From positions 728,390-792,389 of the forward strand of contig VUYV01000331.1 in NCBI GenBank assembly GCA_008711295.1: a DNA stretch of 64,000 nt, in the 5' to 3' direction. Made by a program: the position numbers and the translations under genes. Shown here piece by piece: positions 15,986-28,739 of the stretch. A model generated the notes under the pieces. That model saw nothing but the letters and a program-made list of their open reading frames with translations, ran no database searches and was not told the origin of the DNA. The DNA is from Anarhynchus alexandrinus (taxonomy: Eukaryota; Chordata; Aves; Charadriiformes; Charadriidae). Position 1 is the first letter of the stretch; the number at the start of each line of letters is the position of its first letter.

Positions 15986-18900
15986 CCAGTGAATCTTCGC
16001 GCTGTAGTGGGAGAGAGGGGAGGGACAAAGAGGGGACCCAGCGAGCGCAGAGCATCCCCGGTGCCCATCGCAGCCTCCGAGCCCTCGCACCGAGGACCGG
16101 GGCAGCGGGAAGGTGCCGAGCAGCCGAGCCCTGTACCGCCGTGCCGCCCCGCACGGAGGTTCCCGGCCGAGCGCATCCCATCCCCACGCTGCCCGCGGCC
16201 ACGGAGCCCGGCGCAGCCCCTCCGCCTGCAGTTCGCCCGTGCATGGCTCTGCTTTTTTGGCTTTGGAGGAGCAGCGTTGCGGAGAGGATTAAGGGTGCCG
16301 TGCAGGTAGCGTTGCTCTGGGGCTCTCGCTTGTAGCGTTGCGTTGTTGTGTGCTGGCAAAGCTCGGCAGGAGCTGTAATTATCCGACATACCAGCCAGTC
16401 TCTGGAGATGGAGCTTGGAGCTCAATCCTGGGATCGGGGGATATTAGCATTCAAATGTCAGGGCTCGGCTCCAGCTCTGTCCTGGGGCAAAGGGGAAACC
16501 CAGCGCTCAGCATCCTCAAACCTTGGGAAAGTTTTTGGGTCCGATCCGGGTTGCGCCGTGTTACCGAGAGCGCAGGACCGGCTGGCGAAACGCCGCGATG
16601 GCCGGCGGGCTGCCGCGCGTCCCCGCGGCCTCGGAGACATCCCATATCCATCAGCTGCACCGCGGCACGTTCCTTGCGCAGGTCTGGACCCGGCAGATGG
16701 TCCTCCCCATCCTGGGCAGAGTGTGCTTAACCAGTGTCACCCAAAGGAATTTGATGCGCTTGCCCGAATGGAACAGGTTATTAACTGGGGAAAAACCAGC
16801 TGTACTGGTGCGGCGCAGGTCCCATTTCAGGGTGTTAGATAGCAGGCGGTAACTCGCGGTGAATTGGCATCACTCCGCTGATCTGCGGAGCGACAGCTCC
16901 TCTGTGCAGTTGAAAAATCTGATCTCAGACGTGACTGAGGCAACACCAGCTGGAGGTACTCGAGGTCTGCCTGCTTCCCTCCGAGCACCCCGCGTTGAAA
17001 CCTTTGAATCGGGGTGGGGGGGTTTGCCTAATTCCATGAGAACTGGATCACAGCCCATAAATGAATTTTGCCTTCCTGGCAATGGGAGCGACTGCAGAGA
17101 AGTCAGCGGGGCCGGTGGTTTTTGCACCCTGTTCTGAAAGCTGCTGCGTTTCCCGCAGACGTGTGCCGATCTGCTGGCTTGTGACAACTTCTTAAAACCA
17201 CCTAATTCACTCTGCAGTCTCAGAGTTGGATTTTCAGAGGTCTTGAAGGATGGAAAGATGCAGGAGAGCACTCGCGGGGATCTTCAGCAAAGCGGGAGTG
17301 GGCTGAAAGCTCAAACCTGATGAATTTACCCAGGCTGCTGCTGAGGACGCCCCCAGCTTTACCTCTGCTCTGAAGTGCTTTAAATACTTCTGCAAATCCA
17401 GAAGGACTCGGTCTCCCCGCTGAAGCCCCGGGAATGGGGAGCCCGTGTCCTTCAGGGATTTGTGCTGAAGTTGCGTGGAAGTTTGGGTGTGATGTTCTTT
17501 TTGATCTGAACACGGGCCACGGCTCTGGCATCCCGGGAGGTTTTGGAAATGCTACCCGAGATTTCTGTTTAAATAATCGGAATTAATGCCCTGGCTTCGT
17601 TTTCCTTCCAGAGGGCTTAGTTTTGGGGTCTCCCAGCATGATAAAAGGCCCCGGTGGGGTTTATCAGAAGCGTCCCGTCGCAGGGCGGGCAGGGAGAGAG
17701 GCAGAGGCAGAGCGGAGGGACTGACCCGTAAGCGGGAGGAGAGCAGGGGCTCGCACAAGCAAGCAGGGGCTAATCAATACCAGCCTGCCCAGAACGAACA
17801 TCTCTCCCGCTGCTGGAGCTTCAGACAGTAAAAAAAAACCAAAAAAAACCCTACTGTACATGCAACATATCTCTGTGCTTCCTGCCAGCTGGCCGGGAGC
17901 CAGCCTATTTCCTTCAAAAAGAGGGATATTTATTTTCATCCTTTTAGAGGCAGCCAATTCATCTCGGACCACCACCAGCTAAAAAAGCTTTATAAATTAG
18001 CAGCTTCTTTTTTTTCTTTTTTTTTTCTTTTTCTTTTTTTTTAAATTCTCTCCCCCACCCCCTTAAATATTATTTTCCTTTCGTTGTTCGAGTCGGTGTA
18101 AATCCTCTGCCAGGACATGCGAGCCGAGGCGCATTGCGACACACTCCCCTTTCTCTCCGAGCCGGAGAAAGACAGTAGCGGTAGTGTCTCACGAAAGCCA
18201 GAGGAAACCAAAGCAAAGCCTCGCCGTGACTGATTCTCTTTCCAAATGGCGTAAGCAGGCCAACTTCAAACATGGGAATAATGAGTTATCTGTGCTTGAC
18301 TTTGTTCGGCAGCAGAAGGGACGGTTCCTTCTAACGTTCTCCTCCTGCTCCCTCCTGTGAACTTCTGGGCTTCAGCTTTTAGAAGTGGCCTGAAGTAGCG
18401 TTGGCGCTTGCCGGCCGCCGGAGCTCAGTGGAGATCTTCACCATCCTCCATGGAGACGTCATGTTTGAGTCCCTTCCGGCTGCCCGGCAGCCCGGTTCCC
18501 GTCCCCACGCTGTCCTCCGCTCCCTCTTTCCGCTGGCTTTGGGGCTCCACCAAATTCTTCTCGGCCGGGAATTTCCCATGGCGAGTCTCGAGCCGGAGGT
18601 GGGTTTCCAGGGAAAACCTGAGGGCCGTTCACATCTTGTGTTATAGGTGTGCAAAGATGAAACCACCCCGACGTCTGCTGTAAGGGACAGGCCTGCTGTT
18701 CCCATAACACCGGCGTTTCACATGTGGCTCGTTTCTGGAGCACATGCTGGGACTTGATAGTCTAGCCGAGACTCAGACTGGGAAAAAATTCAACCCTCTG
18801 GAGAGCATTGGCGCGTCTCTCTGAAGTACCTATTTTGAGGGCTACAGGAGGGATTTGAAAGGTGTTTTGCGCATCGAGACGGAGTTGTATCCGCTGCTGA

Positions 18901-19779
18901 TTGCTTTCTTGTGGTCCGTTCTCACGGACGTGTAGAGGCGAAGCCACCGGGTTGCGCGCGGCACGGCTGCACGGGCCGCTCCTGGTGAGCTCCTTCTCGG
19001 CTGAGCCGCGGAGTTTGGCTGTTCGTACCTGAGCAGAGCTTTGGGTGGAGGTCGGCGGGAGCTTGCCGGTGGGATCCTTGGAGCCTTGCTTTGACGGTGG
19101 GTGAGCGGGTGTCTCTGTGGCCACTGATGGCTCAGCTCGAGCAGCTGCCCCAGCCTACGCTCCCGTCTCCTGGTTCTTGTGTCCTCCTCAACGGAGCTAA
19201 GGAAATGATCTGCAAATGTGTGTGTGTTAATGAACATTACCCCCCGAGCTGAAACGCTCCGTGTTTCCTTCGCTCCAGCTTGCCGCCAGCGTCTCGCAGC
19301 AAGACGTCTGGGGAGGGCCGAGCCACTTCCCACCATCTGCTCTCCCGTCCTTTGGTAGCACAGAGCTACGGCGGGGGACGGGGACAAACGTGACACCCGC
19401 ATCCGAGCCCGCCGAGGGCAGAGAGCAGGCTGTGCCGCTCCTCGTCTCTCCCGACTGTAACCCCATCTACATCTAAACACAGACGAATTGGGGACCGGGA
19501 CCCTCGGGCACCCCAGAGGGGTTGGGTTTTTTTTTTCAAATCCAACCTGCCAGCTCTGAGCTTTTGGTATCACTCCAGTTCCTGGAGCCCCTTTCTGCCT
19601 TTGATCAGCTTTATATTCCGCATCTCTGTAATTTGGGGAAATATAAGCTGCTTTTGGCGAACACCGTGGACAGCCCCCCCCATCGCCTGGAAACCCCATC
19701 CGGGTCCCAGCGTCGGAAGCCACGTCAGGTTGCACACTCCTAGAAGGAAGAGCAGGATCCGTTTGGTCTTTGAGATGTT

Positions 19780-20560
19780 TTAATGTCGAAAGCATGTCTT
19801 TAAATCATCGCTGTGAGGGCCTGAGCTGCAGTGTGGCACACACTGTTTCGCTGTCTGCATTCCAAGGAAACACCCAAAACTTCCAGTGTGCTTCTTATTA
19901 CTGGCCTAAAGTGTCAAATTCACATCGGCTCTTCCAGCTGGGAAGTGTTCAATGGGATCGTTTGTTTGATACGCTGATACAGATCTTGTTATTACATCAG
20001 GATCGTAGGTGATCTGTCAATGTTTACATCGTGTCATATTCGATATCGGAGTTAACCGATTCGGAAACCCAATCCAGCGTTAAAACCCTCGCGCTGTTGA
20101 CAAGAAGTGCCTAAGGTCAGTAGCTGCCAACGTTTTATAGCACTGAGGACTGTTGTTTCCATAAATATTGACCTGCAAGCCGGCGCTGGCGCAGCCGGAA
20201 ACGCAGTGCGAAAGCTCCGACCCAACAGGAGGTTTCACGCCCCAAAAATTCACAGGTCGGGGTGAGTAAGAATTCTCAGACAGAGTTCTTGGGATGAGGT
20301 CTGGAGCGGTTCGAAGTCGATTGAAAATCCGCCCACTGACTTCGGGAGGCTTTGAGTCAGTCCTTGGGTTAAGCTAGAAACCACCTTCCTCTTCTCTAAG
20401 GTATGAGCTATTGTTCACTTGACGGCATTGGTTTCCTCTCCGTGACAGCTGTGGGCAGATGGGGAAGGGCTTTTAATGAAGCCAACCGCTGCAGAAATTA
20501 AAAAGCTCAGGTTGTTCTGATGAAAGAAAGCCATTAATAGCGATTCTCTCTTGCGTGACA
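19780..20560. promoter_or_regulatory. AT-richer, ORF-poor intronic block
   Basis: About 0.8 kb of complex, non-repetitive sequence with lower GC than its flanks and very few open frames. It contains TGTTTAC (forkhead-like, about 20020) and several AT-rich words. Such blocks in developmental-gene introns are often conserved non-coding elements. No transposon was recognised. Confidence 0.25.
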
Positions 20561-22479
20561 AAGTCTGACGTCCCTCGCTCGAAGTGACAAGCGGCAGGAA
20601 GTCCTGGGGAGACAGCCTGTACCAAAGGGGGTTGGCAGTCCAAACTGGTGGTTTTTAACTCGTTCGCTGCCGTGTTTCGTATGGTTTAGCGCTGCCGGGT
20701 CCCCCCCATGGAGACAGGGCGGGATACGAACCGGAGAGGGTCTCGGAGAGCCGGGAAGGGTCCCGATCCCACCGCAGCTCTCCTCCGAGTTTTCACTCCT
20801 AAACGAGCCTTTGCCTTGACTTATATTGGCATCAAGTTTTCTACTTTCTTTTTATCAGGATAGTTTTAGTTTTTTGGGGTTTTTGCTGGTAATTGCTGCG
20901 TCTCCCCGCAAACCAGCCCCTTTTAGAAGGTGTAAGTACAGCACTGCTATTTCCTTGAGGCTGAAAAACCCCACGGGGCTGCGTTTGCGTTCAGACAGCA
21001 CAGGGACCGGAGCAACCCCAGTGCAGCATGATGCAGCCACATGAAGCCCTCGGTGAAGTTGTACAGCTGAATAATCTTTAAAAACGTTATCAGCGTAGAG
21101 ATCACTTGATTTATTTTTCAGGATTTTCTCCGTCACATGCCAGATACTACTGCAGGATAGGGTTTCAGCTGAGATAGAGGCAGAGAATTTAATTTCCAGT
21201 AAATTTCTGTGGAACTCGGTCTTTGAAGTCCTCTTGGCTTCTCTGCTTAGCTCGGTCTGAGGAAATTCGCTAAAGGTAAAAAGGCAAACCTATTTTTCTT
21301 CCTCTGTGCTCAAATGCATACTGAAATAATAAAATGTGGACCAAAACAAGACACCTCGCTGCACACGCGTTCCCCCTTGGGGAAAGCACAAACGCCGGGT
21401 GACAGATGCTGCTCACGTCTCCGAAGGCCCTCAGATAGCGCAGAGGTGCCCGAGGTCTAGGGGCGCGCAGAGATTCGAAGAGATAGTTTAGGGTGTTGAT
21501 TTGAGGTTTCCTTGGTTTGCTTCACACAGGAGGGAAAATACGTTTTCAAAACGCCGCTGGGTTTTGCTTTCTGCTGAGCATTTGTCCTGACCAAGTGTTG
21601 CTCTCTGGCGTCAGCACGTTTTCGTTCCGTTTGGACTTTTACGCACCCGGGAGCCCGGGGGTTGTAGAGTTTGGGGGGACGGTGGGGCTCACCTGGATGT
21701 GGAGCTCCCAGGGGGGGATTCAGAGCTCCTCAAAAACTGTGGCGGGGGCGGTTTGCTGTTGGGATACCCGTGGCGCGACGGTGTGACTGGGAGCTCAGCT
21801 GGGAGCGCGAGATCCCCTCCGGAGTCGATGCTCCCCTCTCCCATCCGAGCCGTCCGGCGTCTCCGCAGACAGCCTGGCAAGGGCAGCCGGAGCTGGAGGA
21901 GCCAAGCGAGCGCGAGATCAGAAGATATCAGACATCAGATTTAAAGAGGGGGAAGTCTGGGGACTTTCTGCGAGTTTGCTATAAATTGACACCGAGCTCA
22001 GCCTACGCAGAGGCAAGAGGGGGGGAGGGAAGGGGGGGTGTGAGCGAGAGGTGGCTGCGTTTTGCGCCTTTCGAATGCATCGCTTTTCTTCTTAAAAGCC
22101 ACCAAAGAACTGAGCTTGACTTGGTGGATGTTGGGCCGGAGGGCTGGATCTGATAAGGCTCAGCTCTCAGCAGAGCTGCAGAAGGGTTTCTTCCCAGCTC
22201 CTCTCCCACCGCCCCGGCGTGCCTGCACACCTCCAGTGCCCCCGAGCTCCGCTCTCGATGACGCCGGGATAAGGCGTTTGCCACCTTGGGAAGGTCCTTC
22301 CATGGCAGGTGCAACGAGCTGGGGGTGTTGCAGGGCCGTCTGGCTGCGGCAGGTAAAGAACGAGGAGAACCCAAGGGCTGAACCCGGCACTGATGTAAAA
22401 CTGAAGCAGCTCCGGCTTCTCTGGAGTCCCTCCAGCTTTGTGCGGGTGTAACTGAGACAGGAATCCGGCCCAGAGAGAG

Positions 22480-22590
22480 TGAAGCCGTTCGGCGATGATT
22501 AATATAGTAAAATGCGAAAGTTATGTATCAAGTGTATTTCATGCGCCTCTTGCCTCGGGACAATTAGCATAAATTTAATAATTATTGCCC
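22480..22590. promoter_or_regulatory. AT-rich island next to MIR fossil
   Basis: About 110 bp with TTAATATAGTAAAATGCG, GACAATTAGC and TTTAATAATTATTG (homeobox-type TAAT cores), ending where MIR-like sequence begins. Regulatory role inferred from composition only. Confidence 0.25.
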
Positions 22591-22599
22591 TGTTCCAGC

Positions 22600-22740
22600 A
22601 GCTGCTACCTAAGGAGCTGGGAGTGCTTTACAAATGCTCATTAGTTGCTGCCCTGCCCGGGGGAGGTGGGTGAATAGTCTCCCCGTTTTACGGGTAGGAA
22701 AAGAGGAACAGAAAGAAGCAAAGTGAGATGGCCGAGGTGC
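22600..22740 (-). repeat. MIR/AmnSINE-like fragment (antisense)
   Basis: Reads like a reversed MIR 3' half: GTGCTTTACAAATGCTCATT, a GAGGTGGGTGAATAGTCTCC block, CCGTTTTACGGGTAGGAAAAG and GAACAGAAAGAAGCAAAGTG. The consensus has GCGCTTTACA, GAGGTAGGTA and CCCATTTTACAGATGAGGAAA in the same order. The retrieval is from memory and the family assignment within MIR-type SINEs is open. Confidence 0.65.
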
Positions 22741-22998
22741 GGTACGGGGACGGGCTGCTCCCATCCCTCCTCCTGCGCCTTCTCCGGCCCCGTTGGGTGG
22801 GCAGAGCTGGGGGCTGAGCTGGAGTAAGATGAGAGTTTATTCTTTGTGGACAGAGCAAACGCTATCGAAAATGCTTTAAATTCAATATTTCCTTTGCTGC
22901 TTCCCCAAATCACCGCCCTGCCGGGAGATGGGGCTCCTCCTGCCTTGCAGGTGTCTCCTCTCCTGGTTCGGAGCCGGTGAGGGCTGGTGTAGGCATGG

Positions 22999-23044
22999 CA
23001 CGGGGCACCCTGGGCACGGGGCATCCTGGGCACGGGGCACCCTG
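22999..23044. repeat. 16-bp tandem repeat, three copies
   Basis: The unit CACGGGGCACCCTGGG is repeated at 22999, 23015 and 23031, with one base change in the second copy. Confidence 0.9.
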
Positions 23045-23344
23045 ACCCCGGTGCCCGCATCCTGCTCCTCGGTCCGACGCTGACTTGCCGGGTGATGTGG
23101 GGCCTCCTGCGTGGGTCGGTCTGTGTCCCTTCTCCAGCGGGTTTCGTCTGTCTGAACCATGAGGTCTTCCCGTGTGCCGTGCAAAGTCCCCGGAGAGCCG
23201 GTCTCTGCGGGGGCCGCCACGCGTTACCCCCATGCGAATAATAGCAAACAGCAAAGATGGAGACTGCGCTGAGTTTGTGTTCAACCAGGGTGCTGGAGCC
23301 AAAGGGTAACCGATTAGATATCAGACTCTCTTATCATGTTCCAG

Positions 23345-23509
23345 GGCACAGACAAAAGCTAGAAGACCAAGCCAAACCCTTCACCGACCGCTACGGGGAG
23401 CTGGAACGGCTGCGCCAGTCCATGAGAGTCACCCCAACAACACCCAACCCCCGCGGATCCCTCAGCACCCCGAGCCACTTTGGGTCCCAGGCTCAAACTC
23501 CAATACAAG
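23345..23509 (+). CDS. RUNX3: RUNX3 coding exon, NLS and linker
   Basis: Codes for the end of the Runt domain and the adjoining nuclear-localisation segment, (R)HRQKLEDQAKPF, followed by TDRYGELERLRQSMRV and a Ser/Thr/Pro-rich stretch ending SQAQTPIQ(G). The acceptor is TTCCAG|GGCACAG, the donor ACAAG|GTAACT, and the length is 165 nt. The first two bases complete an Arg codon; the last G opens a Gly codon finished by the terminal exon. The LEDQ-KPF, LERLR-MRVTP and QTPIQG elements are those of RUNX3, not RUNX1 (LEDQTKPG) or RUNX2 (LDDSKP). Compared with the mammalian protein as I recall it, two residues (QS) are extra after LERLR. Confidence 0.97.
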
Positions 23510-24038
23510 GTAACTGGCTGGGTGCCCCAGCCCGGCGTCGCACCCCGAACCTTCGTGCCCCCGACACGGCCGGGCAGGGAGCGGAGCCGTCCCCACCTCC
23601 CCGCGGATGGCGTTTTAGGGCTGGAGTCCCGCTCTCCCCTGGGTAAGGAGTGCCTCTGCAGGGACAGGCCAGGGAGGGGTTTGGGTGGGTTTCTCAACCC
23701 TGGAAGCCTTTTTGCCCCCATTAAATCAGCAGGTGGCTCGCTGAGTCGTGAACCCGGGCGATTTCGCTCCGCGTGCCATTAGGTATAGGAGAAACCGAGC
23801 AGTTTGAGCAGGAACGCGAGGGAGATCAGAGCAGCGTGCTTTGAATCCAGCAGCTCCTTTGACATGAAGGCGCCCGCGCAGACAGTTAAGCATCAACTAG
23901 AAAGGGTGTATTATACTTTACATGCTAATCCAAATGGTTTCTTATCTTGTTGCATTGTGTTTATGCCAAGTCTGGTGATCCATCACCCGGCTCCAGCATA
24001 ATTCCCCACACGTATGCACACCTGCATGGGCGCACGTG

Positions 24039-24043
<5 letters not shown>

Positions 24044-24074
<31 letters not shown>
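24044..24074. repeat. (CA)n microsatellite
   Basis: About 15 CA dinucleotides after GCG. Likely length-polymorphic. Confidence 0.95.
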
Positions 24075-24076
<2 letters not shown>

Positions 24077-24639
24077 GAGGCTTTGCTCTTCCCATATTTG
24101 CCGTCAGCGTAGCGGAGCCCTCGGGCGTTCCCCGCGAATCTGCGTGGTAGCTCGTTGCCAGGAAAGAGGTAGGAATTGCCACCGGAGTTACCCCAGAGAG
24201 GTCGGACTGCCAATTCCCGTGCACCTGAGTTTCAGCCCCGCGACCACGCGTTGCAGTTGCAAATATCCCGCTGCCCTCCTGCTCCCGGCTCGCCGCACCT
24301 CTCAGCGCGGCCGGACCCCACCACCGTGTATCAAGAGAGACCGTCCTCCTTGTCCGCGCGTGAAACGCGCTCTTTTTCCGTGCGTTTTTCATCTTGGCGG
24401 CGTTTGCCTTCGGGAATCGGCAGCAATCCCAACGGGATTTAAGGGGTAGGATTTAAGCTGGTTTCGCTTTGGGTTTCGGCGATCGGAAGGTTTCAGACTG
24501 AAAAGTTTTAAAAAGCCTTTACGCTGCGTTTTCAGAAGTGATGTAGATGTTGGAAAACCTCGGTGTCATTGGCAAAGAGGGTGTCTCGGGCGCAAAAACA
24601 TGTTTGAAAACGTTACCTGAACTGTAAAAGCTGCCCCGC

Positions 24640-24780
24640 TCCTCCCAGCCCCAAATTACAGTGAAAATTTAATTTATTTCTCATTGAAATGCAAATCTTT
24701 ATGCTTGGAATTTTCATTGATATTAGCACGGTTTATGAGAAGAACTCGGGCATTTTGTGTAGGATTATCATTTGATTTTT
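24640..24780. promoter_or_regulatory. AT-rich island with octamer ATGCAAAT
   Basis: AT-rich complex sequence with a perfect octamer ATGCAAAT at 24689-24696, followed by TTTATG and TTTTCATTGATATT. It could be a conserved element; only composition and the motif support this. Confidence 0.3.
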
Positions 24781-24794
24781 GTTAAAAAAAAAGC

Positions 24795-24826
24795 GAGAGG
24801 GAGAGAGAGAGAGAGAGAGAGAAAGA
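24795..24826. repeat. (GA)n microsatellite
   Basis: A purine tract of about 14 GA units with one GAGG interruption near the start. Confidence 0.95.
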
Positions 24827-25293
24827 GCTTTATAGGCTCGTCCCATTGGCTGCATAATAAAGAAAGAGATTCTTGGGGGGAGAAAAAAAAAAAAAGATGC
24901 GTATTTTAAATTAGCCCAGTCCCCTGTAGTGCCAGAAACCCAAAGAGCGTCGTTTGGAGCAAAGAATCAGGTGATGACACAAATTCAACAAGCAAAAAAA
25001 TGAAACTGGCCACAAGCTACTGCCCGTGCCAAATTCCCAAATGTCAAGTGACAGCAGGAGTGGAGACACACAAAATTAGCCATCTAAAATCGTTCCTGCG
25101 GAGTGAATCCAGAGCACCAGGAATGCTGCAAAAGGCAGTTCGTGCACGCTCTGCTCTTGGCTCCCTTGTTCCCAAATTGGAGGAACTGTCTTAAAATGAC
25201 TGCGGGTTCTTACCAGCGTAACTGGGAGCGGAATCAGCTCAGTAATTTTAATCTCAGCCCTGTCCTTTTGACACGACGCTGACTGCAACCAAT

Positions 25294-25353
25294 CATAATA
25301 ATAATAATAATAAAAAAAACCCACCCTCTTTCTCTCTCTCACACACACACACA
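25294..25353. repeat. (AAT)n followed by (CT)n(CA)n
   Basis: Six ATA/AAT trinucleotides, an A-run, then CTCTTTCTCTCTCTC and ACACACACACACA. Compound microsatellite. Confidence 0.9.
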
Positions 25354-28019
25354 GCTTATTCACAAAGATCATAATTTTTACCCGAGCAAGTGGAGCCCGG
25401 CCCGTGCCAAGAACAACACAGGAGTTAACAGGCCTGTAATTCTCACGACTTGGCACGTTCTTAGGTAACACACACAAGAAGCCGATTAGCAGAAAGCATA
25501 ACGAGATACCGGTTAGGAGGGACGAAAAGGGCAGGCTGGAGTTCACGCGGCCCCTGCGATCCTTTACCTGGGTGTTTCCCAACCTTAGTGCTTTGAGCGT
25601 CGCTGCATCCCTGTTCCCGGGTGAAAAGGGGGCCGGGGAGGGTGGCGAGGAAGGTTTTCCCTCCGCGAGCACCTACGCCCAGCAGCCCTCCGCTCGCTCG
25701 CGCGCCGGAGGTGGTTTGGCCTCCCGGTTCTGCTGACCGAGCAGTTTGCACAAACGCTTCCTAATCCGCTTCTGGCAAAACCAGGCTGGGGAGGTGAGAT
25801 GCTCCGAAACAGCCTCAGTCACCGAGGAGGGGGGGATTCAGGCACCTCAAATCCCCGAACGCGGCAGGTGGGGTTTGGGCTTTGAAGCGGACAGATGTGT
25901 AGGAGACAGTGTTGATCTTTGGGAGGAATCGGGGTCCTTTGGAGATGTGTTTGCTCTGGCCCAGTCCTGTCTTTCCTTCCCGGGAGCGAAGGCTGTGGCC
26001 GCAGTGGAGCTCACGGCAAGGACGCTGGGGTAAATGGGAGAAGAATCTGGCCCTCGGCCATTTTGCAGAAGACTTTCAGTAAAGCAGCCCCTGGAGGTTA
26101 TAAATAGCCCCCATGTAAAACGATCATCCTGAGGTTAAATGGTCTCAAACCAAAAACCTCCCGGTAAGAGAAAACCGATCGTTTCTGAAGGGCATGCCAG
26201 GAAACATGGGAGGAGAGCGTGCTCAGCACCGCGGCCGAGCGGGTCAGATCCTGCTCTCGCGCTGGTTTCCCACTGCCCGGTGTCAGTGTATGTCGATGGC
26301 TTCAGTCTTACTTTACCCCGAGGAGAGGGGCAGAGAATCAATCCCTTCCCACGCCTGTCTGCAAACGGGACAGACGTTTGCATCCCTCCACAGACCAGAT
26401 TTCGTTCCCATTTCCACTGCTTTGGGGGGAAAATAGGGTAATTCTGAGTTCACTCAGCGTATCTGTGATGAGAGCCTGGCCCTGTAGCCGGGCAGGTCGG
26501 ACAGGCAGACCCTCAGCATCAGCTGGTGCTGCTTCCCCGGCTTCAGCAGAGCAGAGCCGTTTGCCCCCGTTGAGGATTTGGCCCAATACTTCTCTAGTGA
26601 GGTCTGGAAAATCTGAGGTTTTGAAATCCCGGCTCTCCCGTCTCCGCAGCGAGACAGCAAGCTGTCATTAGGATGGCTTGAAATGGTTCCTTATTACGGG
26701 GCACGCGAAGCCAGAGCCTTGCGTGCTTGCTTCATTTCGAGTTTTGTCTTCTTAAAAAAAAAAAAAAAAATCAAGTAGCTCTCAAAAGTGAAGCAAGATG
26801 TTAAAGGAACTTGCTTCTGCCCGCCTTCGGCTACTTCTTGGGGCCCCCTTGCTCTGGGGAAGTGGGATGGTGACAAACACATGTCCTCCCGGGGAGAGCC
26901 GGGATGGTCCCAGCAGCCCCCGATTCTCCGCGCGAAGCTTTGCCCTTGCCCGTGTTTCAGCAGTGGTTCATGCTGAACCGTTTTATTCCCATTGCAACAG
27001 AGGAGGACCGCCCACGCAGCCGGCTCCTGTGTTCTAGCTTTGTGGTGGAAACATCTTCAACCACTCAAAAGCAATTGTGTGCATTGTCCGGCAACATGTA
27101 GGGGCCTTGCGTCCACGAGGACAATTGCAAAGTGATTTTAAATTTGATCTCCTCAGTAACGGAGCAAGCTGTTTTGATTAATGCACTTAACATCCCCTTG
27201 CACACTCTTCGTATTGCTCCAGCGAAACCGAATTCCCTTGACTTCTCGGGGAGAGCAGTAAACGCTGGATCCTTTCGCAGACTCCATCCTGCCTCTCCCT
27301 GCCTTAACGTCTGCTGAAGGGTTTGGGAGACGTCGTCTTTGCTGGTGAAGAGCTTTCAGATCTCCTGATCTGGAAACTGCTCGGCTTTAACCAGCTTGAT
27401 TTCCAATCCTTTACTTAAAGGCAGTGCGATGTGTTTAACGCGGGCCAGTCCTCAGCAGAGTGCCTCACCATATGCATTTAAAGTAAAATATCTCTCTCTT
27501 TTTCTTTTTAAATATACATTTTTAAAGTATTACATTACTTTTAAGAAGCCTCTTGGCATCAGCAGCGAGTGCCCTATTGTTTCCGAAATGCAACGTGGCT
27601 GCTCTGAGGTTAAGTCCTGAATTATGGGCCCAGCAAATGCACTGAATTGCTGCTTCCTAATCCCTGTCCAGATTGACTTATGGTTTCTTTAAAATATCCG
27701 TTTCTTAATGGATAAAAACATTCTACCATGGGCAGAGACTAAATTGTTTCCAAAGGAAGCCAGGCAAGCATTAGTGGGAAGAAAACATATTGTGGGATTC
27801 AGCGTCAGCCTCAAAGGAAGGAACACGCTGAAGATGGGTTTCCTGCCTGCTTTCAGGCTCCGCGGGCTTCTGTGCCTATCTTTAAACTCTCCGCTCCTCT
27901 CAGTTGCATTTGCCCGCTGCCCAGTGGATGTCCCTTAAATGAATTTGGCATGTAACGGTCAAAGATGAACCACAGGCCAGTGCCGGACGGGAGCATCCCC
28001 CGAGAGACAGTCCAAGCAC

Positions 28020-28400
28020 CCGCGGCCGCGGCTTTTGCTGCTGCCGTGCAGCCGCCTCCGCCCCCAGCCGCAGCTCAGGGTGCCGAAGCGCTGCCCTTCC
28101 GACGAAATAGCAGGCGGGCGAAATAACAGATGAGCTTGAAGCGAGCCCGGCTGGATTTGCCTCGGGCTCCAGGGATGCCATCCTGCCTTTGACGTGGGAT
28201 TTTCGAACGCGCTGGGCTCCGCGCTGCCGGATTCCAGCCTGCCAGTGGGGAGCGCCTCCAGCCCCGGGGGGTCCCGCTGCAGGAGGGCACCGCCGGGCTG
28301 CGCGTGGCTGCGGCGCAGCCCAGGAGCGGCAGAGCAGGGCTGGAGCCCCGTCTCCTATCGCCCCATCGGCCTCCCCTGTCAGCCCGCCGCTCCGCAGTGG
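28020..28400. other. CpG-rich block
   Basis: High GC with many CpG (for example CCCGCGGCCGCGGC at about 28018-28032). It may be an intragenic CpG island. No start site or exon is evident. Confidence 0.4.
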
Positions 28401-28739
28401 GTTTCCCATGGCAGACTTGGCCTGGTCCAAACCTGCTCGGCAGGCAAGGTGGTCTAGCTGCAGGCTGGGTTGTAAATTCAGCAACTTCCTTTTATGTAGT
28501 CAGGGCTTGTTAATTATTTTTTTTTTAATACCCTTTGAATACAGGTAAAGAGCAAAGCGCAGGCAGGCCAGAGGGAGCGCCTGCAATCAAGGGAGCGCTT
28601 CCCGCTCAGCCCACCCACCCGCTCCAATTAGCACCGTTAGTTTATTCATTAGCTTTGCGGGATGGAGCGGCGGGGATGGAGCCGGACGCGGTGCGTGCCG
28701 GGCAGGAGGATGCGGGCAGAGGGATGGCGAGGGAAAGAG

